Part shown: piece by piece, positions 33,801 through 40,412 of the stretch
Layout: each line of letters begins with the position of its first letter
How positions within the stretch are numbered: position 1 is the stretch's first letter
DNA from: UBA940 sp031547885
GTDB lineage: Bacteria; Bacteroidota; Bacteroidia; Bacteroidales; Rikenellaceae
Assembly: GCA_031547885.1 (NCBI GenBank)
Contig: JAVBRO010000001.1
Coordinates: forward strand, 186,001-250,000
DNA length: 64,000 bases
Reading direction: 5' to 3'
Program-made: the position numbers and the translations under genes
Notes under the pieces: generated by a model
The model's database searches: none
What the model was told of the DNA's origin: nothing
What the model saw: only the letters and a program-made list of their open reading frames with translations

Positions 33801-34448
33801 GGCGACGGATGGGCATACGACATCGGTTTCGGCGGCCTCGACCACGTCATCGCCAGCGGTCTCGACGTCAATATCCTGGTCCTCGACACCGAAGTCTACT
33901 CGAACACCGGCGGACAGTCGTCGAAGGCTACACCCGTGGGCGCCATCGCCAAGTTCGCTTCGAGCGGAAAGCGCATCCGCAAGAAAGACCTCGGCGCGAT
34001 CGCAATGACCTACGGCTACGTTTACGTCGCGCAGGTTTCGATAGGCGCAAACCAGAACCAACTGTTCAAGGTGCTGAAAGAGGCCGAAGCCTACAATGGC
34101 CCGTCGCTGGTGATCGCCTACTCTCCGTGTATCAACCACGGCATCAAGGGAGGCATGACACAGACCCCGACCGTCGGCAAACTGGCCGTGGAATCGGGCT
34201 ACTGGCACCTGTGGCACTACAATCCCGACCTCGAGGCCGAAGGACAGAATCCGTTCGTGATGGACTCTAAAGAGCCCGACTGGACGAAGTTCCGCCCGTT
34301 CCTAGACAAGGAAGTGCGCTACACGGCACTCAAGAAAGCCTATCCGGCCGAGGCGGAAGAACTTTTCGCCGCAGCCGAAGAGAATGCGAAGTGGCGCTAC
34401 AACAGCTACCAGCGCATGGCCAATATGAATTATTCGAAAGGGGAATAG
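30900..34448 (+). CDS. nifJ: Pyruvate:ferredoxin (flavodoxin) oxidoreductase
   Basis: Cytosolic single-chain enzyme that oxidises pyruvate to acetyl-CoA and CO2 and reduces ferredoxin, central to anaerobic energy metabolism. All domains of the 1182-aa protein are present. These are the N-terminal pyrimidine domain (AIYPITPSSTMAEYVDEWA) and two [4Fe-4S] ferredoxin motifs (CIQCNQCAYVCP near 694, CTGCGNCYDVCP near 750). The cysteines of the proximal cluster (CAGCGETP near 816) and the TPP-binding segment (GGDGWAYDIGFGG near 968, then EVYSNTGGQSSKATP) follow. Length is normal. It is monocistronic between a strong promoter and a terminator. Confidence 0.97.
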   Translation: MKREKKFITCDGNYAAAHVAYMFSEVAAIYPITPSSTMAEYVDEWAANGRKNVFGETVKVVEMQSEAGAAGAVHGSLQTGALTSTFTASQGLLLMIPNMYKIAGELLPGVFHVSARALAASSLSIFGDHQDVMASRQTGFAMMATSSVQEVMDLAGVAHLASLKSRVPFMHFFDGFRTSHEIQKVEMLDCEDLAPMMDRKALAEFRERALNPESPVTRGTAQNSDIYFQSNEAGNRFWDAVPDIVAEYMKEISNLTGREYKPFTYYGAPDAENIVVSMGSVNETLRETVDYLNAKGQKVGIVTVHLYRPFSEKYFFDVLPKSVKRVCVLDRTKEKGAPAEPLYLDVQDMFYGKANQPLIIGGRYGLSSKDTTPAQMVAVFDNLASATPRNHFTVGIVDDVTNLSLPVGEPVDLESKGTFEGVFFGLGADGTVGANKNSIKIIGDTTDKYCQAYFAYDSKKSGGYTASHLRFGDQPIRSPYLVTTPDFVACHVPSYVHKYDVLKGLKKGGSFLLNSINDAETTAAELPDAMKVYLAKNNINFYIINATKIAAELGLGSRTNTIMQSAFFKIANVIPFETAVEQMKKAIRKSYGMKGEEIVTMNNAAVDAGGHAVEKVAVPAEWANITVAKAEECGTCGKPEFITKVVEPVNNLKGDDLPVSAFLGREDGTWDNGTSAYEKRGIAVNVPHWIADNCIQCNQCAYVCPHAVIRPFLATDAEAEAAPAGTVFKQGIGDTKEYKFRIQISPLDCTGCGNCYDVCPAKTKALEMMPLASQMEEQPRWYYMHEKVGYKEVTDKTKSVKNSQFSQPLFEYSGACAGCGETPYVKAITQLFGESMIVANATGCSSIYSGSAPSTPYCTNAKGYGPAWANSLFEDNAEFGLGMQVATEKLRDRIEHKMKAAIAGDNCFNAEAKAAMQAWIDTRSDRAANREAVNTLVPMLEACGCDDAKELLGLKKFMARKSQWIIGGDGWAYDIGFGGLDHVIASGLDVNILVLDTEVYSNTGGQSSKATPVGAIAKFASSGKRIRKKDLGAIAMTYGYVYVAQVSIGANQNQLFKVLKEAEAYNGPSLVIAYSPCINHGIKGGMTQTPTVGKLAVESGYWHLWHYNPDLEAEGQNPFVMDSKEPDWTKFRPFLDKEVRYTALKKAYPAEAEELFAAAEENAKWRYNSYQRMANMNYSKGE

Positions 34449-34468
34449 GTCCCGAATATAACAGGAAA

Positions 34469-34500
34469 GAAAGCCGCTCGTTTTGAGCGGCTTTCTTGAT
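34469..34500 (+). terminator. Terminator after the PFOR gene
   Basis: GAAAGCCGCTC-gtttt-GAGCGGCTTTC followed by TTGATTTT. Confidence 0.88.
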
Positions 34501-34508
34501 TTTATCCT

Positions 34509-34516
34509 TATATTTG
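34509..34516 (+). promoter_or_regulatory. -7 element TATATTTG for the esterase pair
   Basis: TAnnTTTG match 25 nt before ATG 34542, immediately after the terminator. Confidence 0.6.
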
Positions 34517-34541
34517 TGATAGGCCTTTAAACTATCTGATT

Positions 34542-35366
34542 ATGAAAAAAATATTTCTTGCGGCAATCGCCGCCATCATGGCGGCCGGACTTTCCGCGCA
34601 GAGCCGCGTCGTCGAAGCCACGATGAAAAGCCAGCTTCTGGGGGTAGAAAAACCTTATCTGATCTACCTGCCCGACGGCTACGATGATTCGGGAAAAAGC
34701 TATCCCGTACTGTACCTGCTGCACGGGGCCAGCGACACCCACACCGCGTGGCGCGACAAAGGCAACATGAAACTCATCATGGACGAACATACCGAAGCCG
34801 GAATGACGCTGCCGATGATCGTCGTAATGCCCGACGCCCGGGGCGAAGACGCCAACAATATGGGGAAAAACATGGGGTATTTCAACCAGCCGGAGTGGCC
34901 CTACGAAGATTTTTTCTTTACTGAATTCATACCTTATATAGAAAAGACATACCGAATCATCGGCGACAAGAAACACCGTGCGGTCGCAGGACTTTCGATG
35001 GGCGGCGGCGGTTCGGCCAGCTACGCGCAGAGGCACTCCGAAATGTTCTCGTCGGCATGTCCGCTGAGCGGGGCGCTGAGCGGGATGAGCCGAGACGAGC
35101 ATATTAACAAACGGGCCGCTTCCCCGGTCGGTTTCGTCGAGAATGCCACCCCGGAACAGGTCGAAGCGCTGAAAACCGTGCGCTGGTACGTCGACTGCGG
35201 CGACGACGATTTCCTATGGTTCGCCAACGTCGAGTTCTTCCGCCTGATGAAAGAAAAGGGCATTCCGCTCCAGTACCGCATGCGCAACGGCGGACACAAC
35301 TGGTCATACTGGCAGAGTGCGCTGCCGCAGGTGCTGACATTCGTTTCGATAGGTTTCTCCGAGTAA
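34542..35366 (+). CDS. Secreted alpha/beta-hydrolase esterase (PF00756 type), copy 1
   Basis: A 274-aa protein with signal peptide MKKIFLAAIAAIMAAGLSAQ. The esterase-D/feruloyl-esterase-like fold shows YLPDGYDDSGKSYPVLYLLHGA, the nucleophile elbow GLSMGGGG (Ser near residue 151), an acid region VDCGDDDFL, and the catalytic His in GGHNWSYW. Likely substrates are acyl or feruloyl esters on plant or host glycans, not resolved here. It is a close paralogue of the next gene (tandem duplication). Confidence 0.9.
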   Translation: MKKIFLAAIAAIMAAGLSAQSRVVEATMKSQLLGVEKPYLIYLPDGYDDSGKSYPVLYLLHGASDTHTAWRDKGNMKLIMDEHTEAGMTLPMIVVMPDARGEDANNMGKNMGYFNQPEWPYEDFFFTEFIPYIEKTYRIIGDKKHRAVAGLSMGGGGSASYAQRHSEMFSSACPLSGALSGMSRDEHINKRAASPVGFVENATPEQVEALKTVRWYVDCGDDDFLWFANVEFFRLMKEKGIPLQYRMRNGGHNWSYWQSALPQVLTFVSIGFSE

Positions 35367-35442
35367 GCCGGAACGCCGGCGGCGGTGGCAACGGCCACAA
35401 CGATTTATTTTAAGAACTAAATAACGCAGAATTTTTCCGAAT

Positions 35443-36291
35443 ATGAAAAAACTGTTCCTGGCCGCCATAGCGGTCCTCGTGACTTTCAGCCTCGCGGCAC
35501 AGAGCAAGATCGTGGAAGCATCCGTAGAAAGCAAAATCCTGGGCGCGGAAAAACAATATTCGGTCTACCTGCCCGACGGGTACGAAACTTCCGGAAAGGA
35601 TTATCCCGTGCTGTATCTGCTGCACGGAGCGTGGGGCTACCACCGCAGTTGGATCGAGAACGGCAACGTTCGGACGATTGCCGACGAAGCCATAGCATCC
35701 GGGTTCTCGCTGCCGGTGATCATCGTGATGCCCGACGCAAGCGGTAAAGGCGATAAATACGGCGGAAAAGATATGGGATATTTCGACGTCCAGGGATGGG
35801 AGTACGAAAAATTCTTCTTCGAAGAGTTCATTCCGGCGGTCGAGAGCGCGTACAGGATAAAAAGCGACAAAAAACACCGCGCCGTATCGGGACTCTCGAT
35901 GGGGGGAGGCGGTTCGGCTGTCTACGCTCAAAGGCATCCTGATATGTTCTCCTCGGCATGCCCGCTGAGCGGACTCGTCGGCGAGCTCGGGGACGCAATG
36001 CCCGAAAGGTTCGATCCGGGATTCGTGGAATCGGCCCGGGTAACGCTTCCCGCGACGCTCCTCGAAAATGCGTCGCCCGAACAGACCGAAGCCTTGAAAA
36101 CAGTGCGCTGGTATGTCGACTGCGGCGACGACGATTATCTGCTTATGGGGAATATCGAATTCTTTACGCTGATGAAAAAACTCGGTATCCCCGTCGAGTT
36201 CCGGATGCGCAACGGCGCCCACAACTGGGAATACTGGCGGACCGCCCTGCCCCAGGTGCTGACTTTCGTTTCAATAGGATTCTCAGAGTAG
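35443..36291 (+). CDS. Secreted alpha/beta-hydrolase esterase (PF00756 type), copy 2
   Basis: A 282-aa paralogue of the preceding gene with signal peptide MKKLFLAAIAVLVTFSLAAQ. It shares YLPDGYETSGKDYPVLYLLHGAWG, nucleophile elbow GLSMGGGG, VDCGDDDYL and NGAHNWEYW. Conservation is highest around the catalytic residues and the C-terminus (WRTALPQVLTFVSIGFSE). It carries an 11-residue insertion before the VxLPATLLENASPEQ segment. It is separated by 76 bp with no clear terminator, so it is probably cotranscribed. Confidence 0.9.
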   Translation: MKKLFLAAIAVLVTFSLAAQSKIVEASVESKILGAEKQYSVYLPDGYETSGKDYPVLYLLHGAWGYHRSWIENGNVRTIADEAIASGFSLPVIIVMPDASGKGDKYGGKDMGYFDVQGWEYEKFFFEEFIPAVESAYRIKSDKKHRAVSGLSMGGGGSAVYAQRHPDMFSSACPLSGLVGELGDAMPERFDPGFVESARVTLPATLLENASPEQTEALKTVRWYVDCGDDDYLLMGNIEFFTLMKKLGIPVEFRMRNGAHNWEYWRTALPQVLTFVSIGFSE

Positions 36292-36325
36292 AAAAAAATC
36301 CGCCTTTCGGGCGGATTTTTTGTTA
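36292..36325. terminator. Bidirectional terminator esterase / greA
   Basis: AAAAATCCGCC-tttc-GGGCGGATTTTT between convergent genes. Confidence 0.88.
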
Positions 36326-36345
36326 TTATAACTGGCGGCGGCTCG

Positions 36346-36822
36346 TTACACCGAAATATCGAGTATCTCGAATTTAATGGTCCCGGCGGGCACATCCACC
36401 TCGACCGTGTCGCCTTTCTTATGCCCCAGCAACGCCCTGGCTATGGGAGTGCCCACGGCCAGTTTGCCCTCTTTGAGATTGGCCTCCTTTTCAGAAACCA
36501 GCGTGTAGACAACCTCTTTTTTAGTATTCTGGTTCAGCAGGGTTACCCTGTTGAGTATCTGGACCGTATCGGTCTTCACTTTCGACTTGTCTATCAGGCG
36601 CGCCGTCGCGAGAAGCGTCTCGAGCTGCGAAATGCGCATTTCGAGAAGTCCCTGGGCCTCTTTGGCGGCATCGTACTCGGCGTTTTCCGACAGGTCGCCC
36701 TTATCGCGCGCCTCGGCGATGGCCCTCGATGCAGCAGGCCTTTCGACCGAACGCAGGTGGTCCAGTTCGTCCTTTGCTTTCTGGAAGCCCTCTTCCGTAA
36801 GATATGTAACTTTCGGCGTCAT
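36346..36822 (-). CDS. greA: Transcription elongation factor GreA
   Basis: Binds in the RNA-polymerase secondary channel and stimulates transcript cleavage to rescue stalled complexes. The 158-aa product has the N-terminal coiled coil with tip acids (GDLSENAEYDAAKE) and a C-terminal FKBP-like domain (GTPIARALLGHKKGDTVEV). Length is normal. It is monocistronic, divergent from obg. Confidence 0.96.
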   Translation of the reverse strand: MTPKVTYLTEEGFQKAKDELDHLRSVERPAASRAIAEARDKGDLSENAEYDAAKEAQGLLEMRISQLETLLATARLIDKSKVKTDTVQILNRVTLLNQNTKKEVVYTLVSEKEANLKEGKLAVGTPIARALLGHKKGDTVEVDVPAGTIKFEILDISV

Positions 36823-36975
36823 AATTCTTTCGCTTAGGATAACACAAAAAAAATCAAAATCCCGGCCGACTCCGACCGGAACTTATTCACTAACAACAAA
36901 TGTAGAAGTTTTTTTTGAATTATCCAAATGCCGGGCCAGGAATTTAGCACGGTTGGAAATCCGGCCGATTTACAG

Positions 36976-36983
36976 TACTTTTG
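36976..36983 (+). promoter_or_regulatory. obg -7 element TACTTTTG
   Basis: TAnnTTTG match 62 nt upstream of the obg ATG. The heptamer array at 37008-37042 would be part of the 5' leader. Confidence 0.6.
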
Positions 36984-37007
36984 TACTTGGAAAAGAGTTG
37001 AAAAAAC

Positions 37008-37042
37008 ACTCTTCACTTTTCACTCTTCACTTTTCATTCTTT
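37008..37042. repeat. CACTCTT/CACTTTT heptamer repeat in the obg leader
   Basis: CACTCTT, CACTTTT, CACTCTT, CACTTTT, CATTCTT in tandem, ending 3 bp before the ATG. A two-unit relative lies at 23478-23491. The unit is the complement family of the GAGTGAA array in the M16 gene. Confidence 0.9.
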
Positions 37043-37045
37043 TGT

Positions 37046-38050
37046 ATGGCAGGCAGCAATTTCGTAGACTACGTAAAGATATTCGCCCGTTCGGGTAACG
37101 GCGGGTCTGGTTCGGCGCACTTCCGCCGCGAGAAATTCGTGGCTTTCGGCGGACCCGACGGCGGCGACGGCGGACGCGGCGGCAACATCATACTGCGTGG
37201 GAACAGCCAGTTCTGGACCCTCATCCACCTCAAATACCAGCGCCACGTATTCGCCGAGAACGGGCAGTCGGGCTTCGGTTCGCGCTCGAGCGGAAAGGCC
37301 GGCAAGGATATCTACATCGACGTGCCGCTCGGTACGATCGCACGCGACGCCGAGACCGGCGAATTCGCATGCGAGGTGACCCGCGACGGCGAGGAACAGA
37401 TACTGCTCCAGGGCGGGCGAGGCGGACTGGGTAACTGGCACTTCAAAAGTTCCACAAACCAGGCTCCGCGGTATGCACAGCCGGGCGAGGCGGGACAGGA
37501 GGCCGCTTTCATACTCGAACTCAAGGTGCTGGCCGACGTAGGCCTGGTGGGATTCCCCAACGCTGGCAAATCGACCCTGCTTGCAGCCGTTTCGGCGGCG
37601 AAGCCAAAGATAGCCGATTACGCTTTCACCACTCTGGAGCCCAACCTCGGCATCGTCGAGGTGCGCGACGGCCACTCCTTCGTGATGGCCGACATCCCCG
37701 GCATAATCGAGGGTGCGCACGAGGGGAAAGGCATCGGGACGCGATTCCTGCGCCATATCGAACGCAACTCCATCCTGCTCTTCATGATCCCGGCCGACTC
37801 GGAGGATATCCGGCGCGAATATGCCATCCTGATCAACGAGTTGGAGCAGTACAACCCCGAGATGCTCGACAAAGGGCGCCTGCTGGCCATCACCAAATGC
37901 GATATGATCGATGCGGAGATGATGGCGCAGATGATCCCGCTGCTGCCCGAAGGCATCGAGGCTCTCTTCATTTCGTCGGTTTCGGGCCTCGGCATCCGCG
38001 AACTGAAAGACGCCCTCTGGGCCGAACTGCAGCGTGAAAATAATGGTTAA
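37046..38050 (+). CDS. obg: GTPase Obg/CgtA
   Basis: Essential GTPase that associates with the large ribosomal subunit and the stringent response. The 334-aa product has the glycine-rich Obg fold (GPDGGDGGRGGNIILRG, GRGGLGNWHFKSSTNQAP), then the G domain: GFPNAGKST near 169, switch DIPGIIEGA, and TKCD in the G4 position. The C-terminal OCT domain is absent, as in many short Obg proteins. ATG 37046 (MAGSNFVDYV) is chosen because the frame upstream is repeat and leader sequence. The final residues and stop (ENNG) lie in a heptamer array. Confidence 0.95.
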   Translation: MAGSNFVDYVKIFARSGNGGSGSAHFRREKFVAFGGPDGGDGGRGGNIILRGNSQFWTLIHLKYQRHVFAENGQSGFGSRSSGKAGKDIYIDVPLGTIARDAETGEFACEVTRDGEEQILLQGGRGGLGNWHFKSSTNQAPRYAQPGEAGQEAAFILELKVLADVGLVGFPNAGKSTLLAAVSAAKPKIADYAFTTLEPNLGIVEVRDGHSFVMADIPGIIEGAHEGKGIGTRFLRHIERNSILLFMIPADSEDIRREYAILINELEQYNPEMLDKGRLLAITKCDMIDAEMMAQMIPLLPEGIEALFISSVSGLGIRELKDALWAELQRENNG

Positions 38051-38135
38051 TGATCAATGGTCAATTTATAATCATCGACTTATATTTTGCATGAATTTTC
38101 ATTAACCATTAACAATTAACCATTAATCAATTAGT
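38042..38135. repeat. Inverted GGTTAAT/ATTAACC heptamer arms between obg and ansA
   Basis: The left arm AATGGTT/AATGATC/AATGGTC (38042-38062) contains the obg stop codon. The right arm ATTAACC/ATTAACA/ATTAACC/ATTAATC/AATTAGT (38101-38135) runs straight into the ansA ATG at 38136. The unit family differs from all others in the window. Confidence 0.9.
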
Positions 38136-39161
38136 ATGTCTGCGAGGATACTCCTTATATATACAGGCGGCACGATCGGGATGAAGGCGGACGAGACCGG
38201 TGCGCTCATACCGTTGGATTTTTCGGAAATTTACGACGAGATCCCCGCGCTGAAAAGGCTCGACGTAGAGATCGAATCTTACGAGGACCTTACGCCCATC
38301 GACTCGTCGGACGTAACACCCGCGCTGTGGAGCGATCTGGCATGCATCATCCGCGAAAACTATGCGCGGTTCGACGGTTACGTCGTGCTGCACGGAACCG
38401 ACACTATGGCGTTCACCGCCTCGGCGCTCAGTTTCATGCTCGAAAATCTGGCCAAACCGGTCGTTTTCACCGGCAGCCCGATACCCATCGGGGTCCTGCG
38501 CACCGACGGACGCGAAAACCTCGTCACGGCGGTCGAGATCGCTTCCGCACGCAACAAGCAGGGACAGCCGATGGTGCCGGAGGTATCGATATACTTCCAG
38601 AACAAGCTCTTCCGCGCCAACCGCACTACAAAATGGAGCGCCGAACAGCTAAACGCTTTCACCTCGGAGAACTACCCGCCTCTTGCCGAAGTGGGCGTCA
38701 CGATAAATTACAACACGCGGTTCATCCACCGCCACAAAAACGGCGCGCCGGAACTGCGGATCTCCACGGAACTGTGCCGCGAAGTGACCCTTGTGACGCT
38801 TTTCCCAGGCATGGAAGCGCACGTTCTGAGGGCGATGCTCGGCATTTACGGACTGAAGGGGGTCGTGATGCAGACCTTCGGCGCAGGAAACACTCCTACG
38901 TCAGAATGGTTCTTCGATATACTGCGCGAGGTGATCGCGCGGGGAGTTGTGATGGTCAACGTGACGCAGTGCATTGCCGGCGGCGTTCTGCCGATCTACG
39001 AATCGGGGCGCAGGCTTGCAGAAACCGGGGTTGTGAGCGGACATGACATGACCACCGAGGCGGCGCTCACAAAGCTGATGTATGTGCTTGGCAGGGGATT
39101 GCCGCCGGACGAGATCATGGCCGAACTGAACAGGCCGTTGCGGGGAGAATTCACGGTTTAG
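38136..39161 (+). CDS. ansA: L-asparaginase, type I
   Basis: Hydrolyses asparagine to aspartate and ammonia. The 341-aa product has no signal peptide, so it is cytosolic. It has the N-terminal catalytic Thr motif YTGGTIGM (Thr near residue 12) and HGTDTMAFTASALSF (second Thr-Asp pair near 88), plus TGSPIPIGVLRTDGREN. Length is normal. Start codon follows a heptamer array in phase. It probably shares the obg transcript. Confidence 0.95.
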   Translation: MSARILLIYTGGTIGMKADETGALIPLDFSEIYDEIPALKRLDVEIESYEDLTPIDSSDVTPALWSDLACIIRENYARFDGYVVLHGTDTMAFTASALSFMLENLAKPVVFTGSPIPIGVLRTDGRENLVTAVEIASARNKQGQPMVPEVSIYFQNKLFRANRTTKWSAEQLNAFTSENYPPLAEVGVTINYNTRFIHRHKNGAPELRISTELCREVTLVTLFPGMEAHVLRAMLGIYGLKGVVMQTFGAGNTPTSEWFFDILREVIARGVVMVNVTQCIAGGVLPIYESGRRLAETGVVSGHDMTTEAALTKLMYVLGRGLPPDEIMAELNRPLRGEFTV

Positions 39162-39204
39162 AAACCGCTTAAATTTCTTTCATCAAATTAAAGCTGATTC
39201 TACA

Positions 39205-39236
39205 TTTGTCCGGGAGAAAATTTCTCATTATCTTTG
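39205..39236 (+). promoter_or_regulatory. tRNA-Ser promoter
   Basis: TTTG (39205-39208), a 20-bp spacer, then TATCTTTG (39229-39236), 9 nt before the tRNA 5' end. Confidence 0.75.
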
Positions 39237-39245
39237 CGTCCCGAA

Positions 39246-39333
39246 GGAGAAATGACCGAGTGGCTGAAGGTGCGCGCCTGGAAAGTGCGTAAGCTCCAAA
39301 AGGGCTTCGTGGGTTCGAATCCCGCTTTCTCCG
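39246..39333 (+). tRNA. tRNA-Ser (anticodon GGA)
   Basis: 88-nt class II tRNA. The acceptor stem GGAGAAA pairs with TTTCTCC. The D arm is GACCGAGTGGCTGAAGG, the anticodon loop CTGGAAA (GGA), then a long variable arm (AAGCTCC...AGGGCTT) and T arm GTGGGTTCGAATCCCGC. CCA is not encoded (GCA follows). The last 13 bases plus 6 recur at 39527-39545. Confidence 0.95.
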
Positions 39334-39353
39334 CAAAGATGAATTAAATGGAC

Positions 39354-39378
39354 AAACCGCCCTTACAGGCGGTTTTTT
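39354..39378 (+). terminator. Terminator after tRNA-Ser
   Basis: AAACCGCC-cttaca-GGCGGTTT followed by TTTCTTTT. Confidence 0.85.
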
Positions 39379-39526
39379 CTTTTGTGGCAGACTGTTGGGA
39401 ATTTATTCACATAAGGTCTGCTGCAAAAGAAAAAACAACTCTATTTGAGTTTGTTCGTTTGATTCGGCCTTTGCAAGGACGCCGCCAGCAGGCCAGGGAT
39501 CACGACCGAACGAAGTGAAGTAGCAC

Positions 39527-39545
39527 TCCCGCTTTCTCCACAAAG
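39527..39545 (+). repeat. Direct repeat of the tRNA-Ser 3' end (att-like)
   Basis: TCCCGCTTTCTCCaCAAAG matches 39320-39338 (TCCCGCTTTCTCCgCAAAG) at 18 of 19 positions. This is the pattern left when an element integrates into a tRNA 3' end. Confidence 0.7.
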
Positions 39546-39672
39546 TAAAAACTGATTTTGAGCCACTTACATATTTTGTGAGTGGCTTTTTCTTTTGTCT
39601 AAAATCGAGCAAAAATAAGTCAGTGGAACGGTTTTGGAACAAGGATGTACAAGACAGGCTAATTCAGCTAAA

Positions 39673-39833
39673 GTTTTGATTTACAGACGGACTGATTAGC
39701 TTTTGCTATTTTTCATTGTATTTTGCTGAATGGAATTCCCAGAATGGAACAAGCTGGCTTTGTCCGCCGGTTTATAATACTTTACTTGCGGCCTAACATC
39801 TTCGTTATAATCAGTCCGTCTGTAAATCAAAAC
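39673..39833. repeat. Perfect 26-bp inverted repeat with 109-bp loop
   Basis: 39673-39698 (GTTTTGATTTACAGACGGAC..) is the exact reverse complement of 39808-39833. The loop contains TATAAT-like and TTTG motifs but no clean TAnnTTTG. It could be an invertible segment, a miniature element or a structured remnant. Confidence 0.9.
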
Positions 39834-39984
39834 CTCAGCCAACATCCCGCCTTTCCCGCGATATTTCAAGGCATCCCGCTGGTTACCCAGTGTACCCCTT
39901 TCAATAATTAATCCCGCCACCCCGAAATAATTAAAATAGGACTGTTTCTGACAGTCCTACAATAATCTACAAGTTATGGCATGT

Positions 39985-40200
39985 TTAATACACACTGCTA
40001 GACCAACCGCAAATTTTATGGAACAAATCCCTGCCTTCCTCACCAAATTCAGAAGCCAAAGCCGACCCGATCTTGGTCGCCCCCTCATGGTCGTATGCCA
40101 AATTGATCCTATTATCAGAGATATACGACACTATTTGCCTAACCTTCTCTTCGGTTTTCCGGGCTTCTTCCACAATGCTAATAGGACTATAGGGCCCTAA
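39985..40200 (-). pseudogene. Fragment of a mobile-element primase-associated (VirE/PriCT-like) protein
   Basis: About 70 codons ending at TAA. The segment IGSALASEFGEEGRDLFHKI closely follows the ALA.EFGEEGR..FH.IS pattern of PriCT_2/VirE-type proteins on Bacteroidetes integrative elements. It is preceded by a helical KTEEKVRQIVSYISDNRI region. Most of the protein is missing on both sides. The terminator AGGACTGT-ttctg-ACAGTCCT follows the stop on the minus strand. Confidence 0.7.
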
Positions 40201-40201
40201 A

Positions 40202-40289
40202 GACAATTCCTTTACAAAGAGAGCGACATTAAAAAGATAGCTGAAGAGAATTACAAACCTGCCGGAAAGGGGCGACTTTGGGAATAATT
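40202..40289 (+). pseudogene. 3' fragment of an excisionase-like HTH gene, copy 1
   Basis: Reads FLYKESDIKKIAEEN then YKPAGKGRLWE and a TAA stop. This is the C-terminus of the small helix-turn-helix (Xis/MerR-like) proteins of Bacteroidetes integrative elements. The same ~45 bp recurs at 46795-46842, where it follows a nearly complete HTH domain. The upstream coding part is lost at the junction with the VirE-like fragment. Confidence 0.75.
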
Positions 40290-40412
40290 TTAGGTTCAAG
40301 GTACGAAACCAGCCTGGAGCTTAAGACAAAAGTACGTGACATGGCAGATTGAAAATCCGGTTCGGCAGCACGTTAATCAGGCCTACCTGAACCCTCGTTT
40401 CGCATCAAAAGA

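Larger units (their letters stand above)
39334..39984. other. Scarred spacer downstream of tRNA-Ser
   Basis: No convincing complete gene. It holds the tRNA terminator, a second copy of the tRNA 3' end (39527-39545), and a terminator-like AGCCACT..AGTGGCTTTTT (39560-39592). It also has the 26-bp inverted repeat (39673-39833) and a minus-strand terminator AGGACTGT-ttctg-ACAGTCCT (39938-39958). A 74-codon minus frame (39696-39920) spans the inverted repeat and was not recognised. Confidence 0.6.

Noticed and set aside
37046..38050. Obg truncated at the C-terminus by the heptamer array
   Set aside because: The G domain is complete to the usual end. Many Obg proteins lack the OCT domain, so only the last few residues derive from the repeat.
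39560..39592. A second tRNA gene downstream of tRNA-Ser
   Set aside because: Only the 3' 19 bases of the tRNA are repeated at 39527-39545; there is no acceptor partner, D arm or anticodon arm.
39403..39642. A 79-codon minus-strand frame after tRNA-Ser
   Set aside because: Its sequence has no protein-like character and overlaps the duplicated tRNA end and a terminator.
39696..39920. A 74-codon minus-strand gene across the 26-bp inverted repeat
   Set aside because: No recognisable family, no ribosome site or promoter, and it spans the inverted repeat, so it is more likely a chance frame or decayed remnant.
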